From contig JABARP010000010.1 of assembly GCA_019186825.1 (NCBI GenBank), forward strand, positions 173,037-237,036: DNA of 64,000 nucleotides, in the 5' to 3' direction. The DNA comes from Pyrinomonadaceae bacterium. Its GTDB lineage: Bacteria > Acidobacteriota > Blastocatellia > Pyrinomonadales > Pyrinomonadaceae. This document shows positions 46,921 through 57,678 of the stretch, piece after piece (the first letter of the stretch is position 1; the number at the start of each line of letters is the position of its first letter). Position numbers and translations under genes: made by a program. The notes under the pieces are model-generated. The model saw nothing but the letters and a program-made list of their open reading frames with translations. It did not search any database and was not told the DNA's origin.

Positions 46921-46954
46921 GAGTATTTTCAAGGATTTAGGAGGTAATACATAA

Positions 46955-47434
46955 ATGTTCATTGCAAAATACGACCCTTTCCGCGGTATGCGCGGCCTGC
47001 AACGTGAGATGAATCGGATGTTTTCGGACCGTTTTGATGGTGAGGAGGCATTTGGCACCGCGTGGAATCCAAAGATCGACATTTACGAGAACGCCGATTC
47101 CATGGTGCTCGAGGCGGAGCTGCCGGGGATGAAGCGTGAGGATTTCGAGCTTTCGTTCGAGAATAACGTGTTGACGCTCAAGGGTGAGCGCCGGTTCGAG
47201 AAGAAGACCGATGAGGACAATTACCACCGCGTCGAGCGTGCGTACGGCGAATTCTCGCGTTCGTTCACGCTACCGCACACGGTAACTGTTGAGAACGCAA
47301 AGGCCGAATTCGATAACGGAATGCTGACCGTTACGCTCAAGAAGCGCGAGGAGACAAAGGCACGCAAGATCGAGATCACGGGCACTGATACGACGCCGAC
47401 GACGATAGATGCGACCAAGTCTGCCGGCGCATAA
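46955..47434 (+). CDS. small heat-shock protein (Hsp20/alpha-crystallin family)
   Basis: 159 aa. N-terminal arm MFIAKYDPFRGMRGLQREMNRMF, alpha-crystallin domain from NPKIDIYENADSMVLEAELPGM to FDNGMLTVTLKKREE, and a KIEI sequence as the C-terminal I-x-I motif. Holdase chaperone that hands clients to ClpB/DnaK. AGGAGG lies in the leader. It is followed by clpB and grpE. Confidence 0.92.
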   Translation: MFIAKYDPFRGMRGLQREMNRMFSDRFDGEEAFGTAWNPKIDIYENADSMVLEAELPGMKREDFELSFENNVLTLKGERRFEKKTDEDNYHRVERAYGEFSRSFTLPHTVTVENAKAEFDNGMLTVTLKKREETKARKIEITGTDTTPTTIDATKSAGA

Positions 47435-47570
47435 CGAGATGTAAGGGGATTCGACCCTTATTCAGCCTAAATGGCTTAGGATACGCAGCGTGCGGCAACA
47501 CGCATACGGAATAAAAACTGTATGCACCCGCACCTGCGTTTTTCGCCCTAGTGGTAAAATACTCATTGCT

Positions 47571-50189
<2,619 letters not shown>

Positions 50190-50204
50190 GAACAGTGTTA
50201 CGAA

Positions 50205-50852
50205 ATGACGCAAGAAAAAGTGGAAGAATTTGACGAATTCGACGGGAAGATCCCCGTTATGGACAAGCGCAGGTTTAACGCGGACGGCTCGCGAAATGCC
50301 GAGGGCGAAGCCGCGGCCGCAAAGCCCGCGGAGGCGGTGAAGTCGGCGGCGGAGATCGCTCTTGAAGCGCAGCTCAAGGCCGAGACCGAACGTCGCGAGG
50401 CGGCCGAGGCAAAGCTCGTTGGTGTGCAGGCAAAGTTCGAGGAGGCTAAGGCCGCGATCGAGCTTGAAACGCAGGAAATGCGCGACCGTTTGAAAAAAAC
50501 ACTCGAAGCAAAGGCGACGCAGGCGCAGTTCGATTTCCTGACGACGCTGCTTCCTGTGCTCGATAACCTCGATCTTGCCATCCAGTCCAGCCAAACCGAT
50601 CCGTCGGTCGAGCATCTAAGAGATGGCGTGATCGGCACGGCTCGCTCTTTCGAGCAAGCATTGGCGTCCGTTGGCGTCGAGGCCGTTCCGTCCGTCGGAG
50701 TCGCTTTTGATCCGGAAGTTCACGAGGCGGTCGATATGGTCGAGGTCGAGCCAGAGGATGATGGAAAGGTCGTGACGGAATATGTGCGGGGCTATAAATT
50801 TAACGGAAAGCTCTTGCGTCCGGCCCGCGTACAGGTTGGGAAGGGGGCATAA
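50205..50852 (+). CDS. grpE: nucleotide exchange factor GrpE
   Basis: 215 aa. Ala/Glu-rich coiled coil (residues ~40-105) then the head with LLPVLDNLDLAIQSS, AFDPEVHEAVDMVEV and VVTEYVRGYKFNGKLLRPARV. ADP/ATP exchange on DnaK. DnaK and DnaJ are not next to it. Fifteen bases after clpB. Confidence 0.92.
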   Translation: MTQEKVEEFDEFDGKIPVMDKRRFNADGSRNAEGEAAAAKPAEAVKSAAEIALEAQLKAETERREAAEAKLVGVQAKFEEAKAAIELETQEMRDRLKKTLEAKATQAQFDFLTTLLPVLDNLDLAIQSSQTDPSVEHLRDGVIGTARSFEQALASVGVEAVPSVGVAFDPEVHEAVDMVEVEPEDDGKVVTEYVRGYKFNGKLLRPARVQVGKGA

Positions 50853-50990
50853 ATGGGTCGAAAATCGGCTCATCTGACCGATTTTCCTTTTCGGTCATTT
50901 GCAGTAAGTGTTATTATTTAGGCTGAGACCGGTTCAATGCCTCACCGGTTTTGTCCCTTCCTCGAATTTAGCAGTATTTCATGGGGTCTT

Positions 50991-53270
50991 ATGGCAGACA
51001 TTGATTCTTATAAAGACAAGTTCAGCGAAAGCGGCCGTCGCGTGCTTGAGAGTGCGCTGGCCGAGTCTCGCAAACGCGACCAAAATTATGTTGCGGTCGA
51101 ACACATACTTCACGCGGTAGCCTTCGAGGAGGAAGACCTTTTCTCGACGACGATGCGTGACCTTTCGGTCGATCCGCGTTCGGTGCGGCTGTTGATCGAA
51201 AAGCGTATGGAATCGGGCCGCCAGCATACCGGCAAGGGATTTCGCATTGCACCGGAGACAACTGAGCTTTTTAAGCGTGCGATGGACCGCGCGCGTTCGC
51301 AAGGCCGACGTGTGATCGATGCCGCCGACATTTTTTACGTACTTTCGAACGACGAACGAAGCGTTCTGAACGATGTTCTGCAAAATCTGGGAGTGCCGTC
51401 CGATGAGGTCGCGCAAATTGCGCGGACCCGCATACGCAAGCGCGAAAAAGAGGAGGAAAGAGTGCGGCAAAAGTACGAGCTGCCGTCTTTCCTCCGCCAT
51501 TTTGGCATTTCGATGAATAAGCTTGCGCGTCAGGACAAGATCCCGCCGACGATCGGCCGCGAAAGCGAGATCCGGCAGATGATGGAGATCCTTTCGCACC
51601 GTGAAAGGTCGAATTCGCCGATGCTCGTCGGCGAACCCGGCGTGGGCAAAACGGCAGTCGTTGAGGGACTCGCACGCTTGATCGAGCTTGAGCCTGAGAA
51701 GGTGCCGGCGCGTCTGCGTGATTCGCATATCGTGCAGCTTCAGATGGGCGGGCTTGTTGCCGGCACGATGCTCCGCGGTATGTTCGAAGAGCGTATCAAA
51801 GGCATCATCGACGAGGTGAAGGAGAAAGACAACATCATTCTCTTCATCGACGAAGCCCACACGATCATCGGTGCAGGTGCCGCAATGGGCACGACGTCGG
51901 ATGCGGCGAATATGTTCAAATCGGCATTGGCTCGAGGCGAACTGCGGATCATTGGTGCGACGACCATTACCGAGTACAAGGAATATATAGGCGAGGACGA
52001 AGCGCTCTCGAGACGCTTCCGGCTTGTGCGTGTCGAAGAACCTTCGATCGACGAGACAAAGCAGATCCTTTTGGGCCTAAGGCCACGGCTCGAGAAGAAC
52101 TATTCGGTAACGATCTCCGACGAAGCGATCGCTACCGCGCTCGAGATGTCGCCAAAATACATACGCAATCTTCACCTGCCGGATAAAGCGATCGGCTGGC
52201 TCGACACTGCGTCCGTAAAGGTCGAGATCAACGAGCCGTCGTCGCTTGTCGTCCGCCCGGAGCATATTATCGACGTCATTTCCCAGGAATCGCGTATTCC
52301 GAAGGACATGATCTATCGCGATACCGCGGATCGTTTCTCGCAGATGGAGATCGAGCTTGGCGAGCGCGTCATCGGCCAAAAGGACGCTGTACGGGCCGTT
52401 GCCGAACGCCTGCGGCTGAACAAAGGCCCGCTCAAAGACAATCACTATGCGCCGGACGGCGTACTGCTTTTCCTTGGGCCGACGGGTGTCGGGAAGACCG
52501 AGCTTGCAAAGGCCGTTGCCGAATTTATGTTCGGCGATGAAGGCAAGATGATTCGCATCGATATGTCCGAATACGGCGATGGCACGGTCGGTATCGAAAA
52601 GCTGATCGGTATGCCGCGCGGCATCGTCGGCAGCGAACGCGGCGGCATTTTGACCGAACAGCTTCGAGATAACCCGTACACGGTGCTCTTGCTTGATGAG
52701 GTCGAAAAAGCGTCGCCATATTTGATGAACATCTTCCTGCAGGCTTTTGACGAAGGCTGGATAACGGATGGCCGCGGCAAGAAGGTTTACCTTTCGGATT
52801 CGATCGTCATCATGACATCGAATCTCGGTTCGGAGAATTTCAAGAAGTACGAGAAACCGCTCGGCTTCGGAATGAAATCGCTCGGCGACGTGAATGCGAT
52901 CAAAGGCGACGTGCTGAAAGCGGCTGAAACGCGATTCACACCCGAATTTCGCAATCGTATCGACGAGATAATCGTATTCTCGCCGCTGACGATGGATGAA
53001 GTTCGCGATATTGCACGCCTATACCTGCAAAAACTTACGGCGAGCATGGAGCGGAAGGGCAAGGTCGTCGAGATCACCGAAGCGGCCCTCGATGCCCTGA
53101 CCGAAAAAGGCTATAGCCCTGCATACGGTGCGCGTTTCTTGAAACGCCACATCGACCAGACCGTGAAATTACCGATCACGAATCAGTGGAAGATGGCGAT
53201 GAAGTTCATCGTCGATGTCGAGAATGGTGGGGTCGTCGTGAAGACGGCTGATGCTTTCAGCCTGAACTGA
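50991..53270 (+). CDS. Clp-family AAA+ unfoldase without a middle domain (ClpA/ClpC-like)
   Basis: 759 aa from ATG 50991 (GGGG just upstream). N domain (SGRRVLESALAESRKRDQNY), first AAA+ with [13 protein letters not shown] and ILFIDEAHTIIGAG, second AAA+ with [18 protein letters not shown] and VLLLDEVEKASPY. The linker between the two lacks the ClpB coiled coil and the ClpC UVR insert. Before RFTPEFRNRID it has PLGFGMK, which fits the L/I-G-F/L ClpP-docking tripeptide, so it probably feeds ClpP. An adaptor is not visible. Confidence 0.85.
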   Translation: MADIDSYKDKFSESGRRVLESALAESRKRDQNYVAVEHILHAVAFEEEDLFSTTMRDLSVDPRSVRLLIEKRMESGRQHTGKGFRIAPETTELFKRAMDRARSQGRRVIDAADIFYVLSNDERSVLNDVLQNLGVPSDEVAQIARTRIRKREKEEERVRQKYELPSFLRHFGISMNKLARQDKIPPTIGRESEIRQMMEILSHRERSNSPMLVGEPGVGKTAVVEGLARLIELEPEKVPARLRDSHIVQLQMGGLVAGTMLRGMFEERIKGIIDEVKEKDNIILFIDEAHTIIGAGAAMGTTSDAANMFKSALARGELRIIGATTITEYKEYIGEDEALSRRFRLVRVEEPSIDETKQILLGLRPRLEKNYSVTISDEAIATALEMSPKYIRNLHLPDKAIGWLDTASVKVEINEPSSLVVRPEHIIDVISQESRIPKDMIYRDTADRFSQMEIELGERVIGQKDAVRAVAERLRLNKGPLKDNHYAPDGVLLFLGPTGVGKTELAKAVAEFMFGDEGKMIRIDMSEYGDGTVGIEKLIGMPRGIVGSERGGILTEQLRDNPYTVLLLDEVEKASPYLMNIFLQAFDEGWITDGRGKKVYLSDSIVIMTSNLGSENFKKYEKPLGFGMKSLGDVNAIKGDVLKAAETRFTPEFRNRIDEIIVFSPLTMDEVRDIARLYLQKLTASMERKGKVVEITEAALDALTEKGYSPAYGARFLKRHIDQTVKLPITNQWKMAMKFIVDVENGGVVVKTADAFSLN

Positions 53271-53346
53271 CGAGAACGAAATCCCTCTTTAGTGCATCAA
53301 AGGCTTCGGTGATATTTTTCACACGAAGCCTTTTTTAAACTGCAAA

Positions 53347-54444
53347 ATGAAACGACTTGGCCTTCTTTTCCTTTCGATCGTCATGCTGTCGATAGCTGTT
53401 TCGGCGCAGGATTCTGCCCTTGAGATCACAAAACAGCCTTTGCCCGAGTCACCAAAGGCGGCATCGAGCGACAGCAGCTTTGAGGTCGTCCTTCGCGTCG
53501 AATTCCTCGATTCGGGTAGGATCGGAGACGTGACGGTACTTTCGGCACCGACGCGTGAGATCGGAAAATTGGTTGCTACCGCCGCAGGAAGTATCGAGTT
53601 CACGCCGGAAAGGAGGGCCGGGCGAGCGGTCTCGGTCACACGCACGATCTTCTACAAATACGACAGCGGCTGGAAGGTCGATGCTGACGGCGATGCACCT
53701 ACCAGCGAACCTAAGGGAACGTCGAATTCCGGTGTAGAGAAGGCACGGGCTGTGATCGCAAAGGCCGTCGAGGCTCTTGGCGGCGAACGCTACCTCGCGG
53801 TAAGGACGCAGATCGGCCGTGGAAAATACAGCGTGATGCGGGAGAATCAACTCGCGATGTTCCAATCGTTCGTCGATGCGATCAAATTCCCCGATATGGA
53901 GCGCACCGAGTTCAAGCAGAACGGGATGCGAACCGTGCAGGCGAATTCCGGCAGCGCGGGCTGGGTCTATGATGGCGATCAGGAGATCTTGCAGGATCAA
54001 TCCGAACAGCAGATCGCGGCCTTCAAGCAAGGCCTTCGGGTAAGTCTCGACAATCTGCTTCGCGGATATTGGAAAGGTGAGGCTGAGCTTTCCTACGTAG
54101 GCCGCCGCGCAGCATCGCTCGGACGGCGAAACGATGTTGTAAAACTTACGTACAAGGACGGCTTCAGCGTCGAATTCGAATTCTCCGCGGACGACCATCT
54201 GCCGCAAAAGGCGATCTATACCCGCAAGGCGGTGTCGGGCGACGAAATGAAGGAAGAGGACCACTATGCGCAATTCGTCGAATTCGCCGGCGTGAAGTCG
54301 CCGCTTGTGATCGATCGTTTTGAGAATGGCGACCACGCATCGCGCATCAATTACGAATCGATCGAATTCAACAAGGACCTCCCGGACTCGATCTTCGCAA
54401 AACCACAGAATCCGAAAGAACTAAAGAAAGACCTAAAGCTCTAG
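53347..54444 (+). CDS. exported protein: TonB-like domain plus LolA-like domain
   Basis: 365 aa. Signal peptide ending VSAQ. Residues ~45-110 (FEVVLRVEFLDSGRIGDVTV ... SIEFTPERRAGRAV) resemble a TonB C-terminal module; from ~125 (EKAVEALGG-type start ARAVIAKAVEALGGERYLAV) a LolA/outer-membrane lipoprotein-sorting-like beta half-barrel. Periplasmic; may bind lipid or a lipoprotein. Function unproven. Confidence 0.65.
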   Translation: MKRLGLLFLSIVMLSIAVSAQDSALEITKQPLPESPKAASSDSSFEVVLRVEFLDSGRIGDVTVLSAPTREIGKLVATAAGSIEFTPERRAGRAVSVTRTIFYKYDSGWKVDADGDAPTSEPKGTSNSGVEKARAVIAKAVEALGGERYLAVRTQIGRGKYSVMRENQLAMFQSFVDAIKFPDMERTEFKQNGMRTVQANSGSAGWVYDGDQEILQDQSEQQIAAFKQGLRVSLDNLLRGYWKGEAELSYVGRRAASLGRRNDVVKLTYKDGFSVEFEFSADDHLPQKAIYTRKAVSGDEMKEEDHYAQFVEFAGVKSPLVIDRFENGDHASRINYESIEFNKDLPDSIFAKPQNPKELKKDLKL

Positions 54445-54479
54445 AGCCCTTAAAAGGTCGGGAAATTTTTCGCATAAAG

Positions 54480-54518
54480 AATTTAGCCCTCACAGCGTTC
54501 TGCTGCGAGGGCTGAATT
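54480..54518. terminator. bidirectional terminator-like hairpin between convergent genes
   Basis: AATTTAGCCCTC (54480-54491) pairs with GAGGGCTGAATT (54507-54518), with an internal CAGC/GCTG pair in the loop. A/T-rich flanks on both sides fit a shared terminator for the exported-protein gene and the RNase E/G gene. Confidence 0.65.
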
Positions 54519-54541
54519 TACGGATCGGATCAAACCCGTTC

Positions 54542-57103
54542 TTAGACGAATGCGAAGTCGAACTGCGCCTGGTGGACCGTTTTATCGGATGAGAGATCGA
54601 CGCTGCCGAGGTGGGCCTCGATCTCTTCCATAACCTGTCTTTCCGAATTTCGAAGAGCGGTTGCGACCTCCGGATGCACACGCAAGGTCGTGTGCCGAAT
54701 ATCATCGACTTGCCTTGCGAGACGGCGGGCTTCGCCGAGGATCTCGTAACAGACGGTCTGCGGTGATTTCACCCAACCAGCGCCTTCGCAGTATTCGCAA
54801 GGCGCGCACATCGTCCTTTCGAGCGATTGTTTTACGCGCTTACGGGTCATAATTATCAGCCCGAAATCATTGAATGAAAGCACCTTCGTCGGCGATTTAT
54901 CGTGCGAGAGTGCTTCCTGGAGAGCCTGCGAGACCTTGTGGCGATTTCGCCGGTCTTCCATATCGATCAGATCGAGGACGATGATACCGCCAAGGTCACG
55001 AAGGCGGATCTGACGTGCGATCTCATCGACGGCTTCGAGGTTCGTCTTTGTGATCGTGTCCTCGAGGCGTGCGTTGCCTTTGCCGACGAATTTGCCCGTA
55101 TTGACGTCGATCGCAACGAGTGCCTCGGTCTGGTTGATGACGAGGTAACCGCCGGAACGCAGCCAAACACGCGGCTTTAGTGCCTTATCGATCTCTTCCT
55201 GAACGCCGTACGCATCGAGAATGGGTTCGTCCCGCGTGTAAAGCTTTACGCGGTTGACCATTCGCGGAGCCATGCGATTCATAAACTCGACCGTGCGTAA
55301 ATATTCTTCCTCGCTATCAACACGGATCGCCGTAAATTCGTCCGAAAGCTGATCGCGAAGCAAACGCTGTACGAGATCGAGGTCTTGATGAATGAGCGCC
55401 GGCGACTTCTTCTTCTCCGAGGCTTTCTTTGCATCCTGCCATGTGCGTGCAAGATAGATCGCATCGTTCCGAAGGTCTTCTTCACCAATGCCGATGCCTG
55501 CCGTGCGTACGATAAAGCCGCCTTGTCGGATGGCGTCATCCTGTCGGATCTTTTGTATCAGCGTGCGAAGGCGTCCGCGTTCGGCCGAAGATTCGATCTT
55601 ACGCGAGACACCGAGGTGCTCGATTGTCGGCATATAGACCAGATATCGTCCGGGAAGAGCAATGTGCGAAGTGATGCGGGCACCTTTCTTTGCGATCGGC
55701 TCCTTGGCGATCTGGACGAGAATTTCCTGGCCTTCGCGAAGAAGGTCGCTGATCGTCGGCTGCGGCCCGCGTTCGCGTCCGTGGCGGCCGCCACGATCGT
55801 TACGGCCCTTCTTCTCGGAATCGTCGGATTCCTTTCGGTCTTCACGATCTCCGCGTCCACGACCGCGCCGGCCGCGGCCGCGTTCCTCGCGCGCAGGCTT
55901 CTCATCCGGCTTTTCATCCTCATTGTCTTCGGATGGTGTGGAAATTTCTTCCGTTTGGATGTTACCGTTGCCGTTCGATTCGACGGTTTCGTCCAGTTCG
56001 GCTCGGAAAGTGTCGTTGTCTGTCCCGGCCTGCTCGTCGTGCTCATCGGACACCTCGACGCCGTTCTCGGTGCTGTTCCCGTTCTCATTCGCTTTCTTCG
56101 ATCGGCCGCCACGTCGGCGGCCGCGTCCACCGCGGCGAACGGCCATCGGAGCGGTATCGTCTGCGACGCGTTCAAATGCCTCGGCGTCTGCGAGCGGTTC
56201 TTCCGCGGCAGCGGCCTCAGCTTCTGCAGTTTCAGCCGCGGCTTTCTTTTTGCCGCGTGCCGACGGCTTCTTTGGTGCCTTTACTTTTGCGGCCTTCGCC
56301 TTTGCAGGCTTTTTCTCAGCCGCAGCTTTCGTACGACGTCCTTTCTTCGGAGCCTCCTCTTTTGGAGCGTCTTCTTCGTCGGCGATACGTTCGAAGTCTC
56401 CCGTGTTCGAAACCTCTGCCAAGAGCGAACCGACCTCGGCAATGCCTGTACTTTCGCCTTCGTCGAACTCGACCGCGCGAACACGTGCAACGATCGCCTC
56501 CTGACGATATGCGTCCTTGAACGCGTCGCCTGTATCGCCCTCGTCGTCATCCGCTATACGCTCGAAGCCGCCTGCATCGAACTCGACCTCGATCGGTTCA
56601 GCAACGGACTTGAGCTCTTCCTTTCGCTCGCGATCCTTACGGCCGCGTGAGCGTTTACCTCTATCGGACCTTCCTGACGCCTTTTCAGGGGCAGCTTCCT
56701 CCGCGATCGGCTCTCCGCTTTCGGCGAGCGGTTCGCTAAGTTCCTGAGCTGAGTCCATTTGTTTTTCGCGCTCGATGCGGCTGCGGTCTATGCGTTCGTT
56801 GACCTCGCGGCTCGCCTCTGCGTGAGAGCCTTTCTTTCCTTTTTCAAGAACGATCTTCTCGATCTCTTCCTCTTCATCGAAGAAGTCCGAAACATAAAGG
56901 AACGCGTCGCGTTCTAGGCCGATATCAACGAACGCCGACTGCATTCCCGGCAGGACGCGCATCACACGTCCTTTGTAAACATTCCCGACGACGCCTTCAT
57001 TCTCCTGGCCGCGTTCAATATAGAACTCGGTGACTTTGCCGTTGTCGAGAATTGCAATTTTCTTTTCGCGTCCATTGACGCTTACTATCATTTCCTTTGA
57101 CAT
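54542..57103 (-). CDS. ribonuclease E/G family protein with a large insertion in the S1 domain
   Basis: 853 aa. The S1 domain opens normally (NVYKGRVMRVLPGMQSAFVD, DAFLYVSDFF) and is then split by ~370 residues (about 76-450) of acidic, Lys/Ala-rich and RG-rich low-complexity sequence, before it resumes with EILVQIAKEPIAKKGARITS. Catalytic Asp666 (VAIDVNTGKF) and Asp711 (IVLDLIDM) and the Zn-link Cys766/769 (CAPC) are intact. The insertion carries three FERIADD-like motifs at 180, 237 and 310. Processes rRNA and mRNA; the insertion could be an RNA- or partner-binding scaffold like the E. coli RNase E tail, moved inside. Confidence 0.92.
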   Translation of the reverse strand: MSKEMIVSVNGREKKIAILDNGKVTEFYIERGQENEGVVGNVYKGRVMRVLPGMQSAFVDIGLERDAFLYVSDFFDEEEEIEKIVLEKGKKGSHAEASREVNERIDRSRIEREKQMDSAQELSEPLAESGEPIAEEAAPEKASGRSDRGKRSRGRKDRERKEELKSVAEPIEVEFDAGGFERIADDDEGDTGDAFKDAYRQEAIVARVRAVEFDEGESTGIAEVGSLLAEVSNTGDFERIADEEDAPKEEAPKKGRRTKAAAEKKPAKAKAAKVKAPKKPSARGKKKAAAETAEAEAAAAEEPLADAEAFERVADDTAPMAVRRGGRGRRRGGRSKKANENGNSTENGVEVSDEHDEQAGTDNDTFRAELDETVESNGNGNIQTEEISTPSEDNEDEKPDEKPAREERGRGRRGRGRGDREDRKESDDSEKKGRNDRGGRHGRERGPQPTISDLLREGQEILVQIAKEPIAKKGARITSHIALPGRYLVYMPTIEHLGVSRKIESSAERGRLRTLIQKIRQDDAIRQGGFIVRTAGIGIGEEDLRNDAIYLARTWQDAKKASEKKKSPALIHQDLDLVQRLLRDQLSDEFTAIRVDSEEEYLRTVEFMNRMAPRMVNRVKLYTRDEPILDAYGVQEEIDKALKPRVWLRSGGYLVINQTEALVAIDVNTGKFVGKGNARLEDTITKTNLEAVDEIARQIRLRDLGGIIVLDLIDMEDRRNRHKVSQALQEALSHDKSPTKVLSFNDFGLIIMTRKRVKQSLERTMCAPCEYCEGAGWVKSPQTVCYEILGEARRLARQVDDIRHTTLRVHPEVATALRNSERQVMEEIEAHLGSVDLSSDKTVHQAQFDFAFV

Positions 57104-57678
57104 AGAGAGTGGTAATTTACCCTTAAAAGTCTAAATTGGGTTCGGCCCGGCTCGTTTGTTGGAGGGGAAATCAAGAGGCAAGGACGGTCGGTAAATTCAG
57201 GAATAGCGTCCGGAACCATACAGGCCGGCACACTTGTCCTTTTTGATCACGTAAATGATCGCTTTTCTCGCTGAGTGTTAGAGAGGTATCGGGATTTTCG
57301 AGGTAGAGGTGGATTCCGAATATTCAAAATACAAATGTATTTCTGCAACGAGGAAATTCCTTCAAAATGTGCGGCCAGTCTAAAACCTAAGGCCGTTTCT
57401 CACACCAGGGAGCACATATCATTCTGTCGATCGTGCTCGAAACCCGGTTAATCCGTTTGCCGCTTAGTTCAGCGTTAAAGATCCTTTTCAACCGTTTGCA
57501 TCATTCCCTTTTCTTAACAAGCAAGGGGCAAACCTGTAAGTAAGTATATATAAAGAATTTCGCGAATGTAAACCTTTGACGGCGCTAAATTTACAATTCT
57601 TTCCGGCGGTGGCGGCCGATTCGCAGTGAGCTTGGAACAGGTTCTGCCTTGCGGATACAATGAAGGACATTCGCATTT
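57104..57678. other. 575-base non-coding region between divergent rng-like and polA-like genes
   Basis: No gene or tRNA seen. It must contain promoters in both directions; only the one for the polymerase gene (57632-57661) is recognisable. The part around 57540-57600 is AT-rich. Confidence 0.5.
57632..57661 (+). promoter_or_regulatory. candidate promoter of the polymerase gene
   Basis: TTGGAA (57632-57637), 18 bases, TACAAT (57656-57661). The predicted start leaves only a short leader before ATG 57679. Confidence 0.4.

Noticed and set aside
55385..56650. Long open frame (421 codons) on the plus strand opposite the RNase E/G gene
   Set aside because: It mirrors the low-complexity insertion of that gene and has no family features or ribosome site.
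57488..57676. 62-codon minus frame in the gap before the polymerase gene
   Set aside because: No ribosome site and no protein features; lies in the presumed promoter region.
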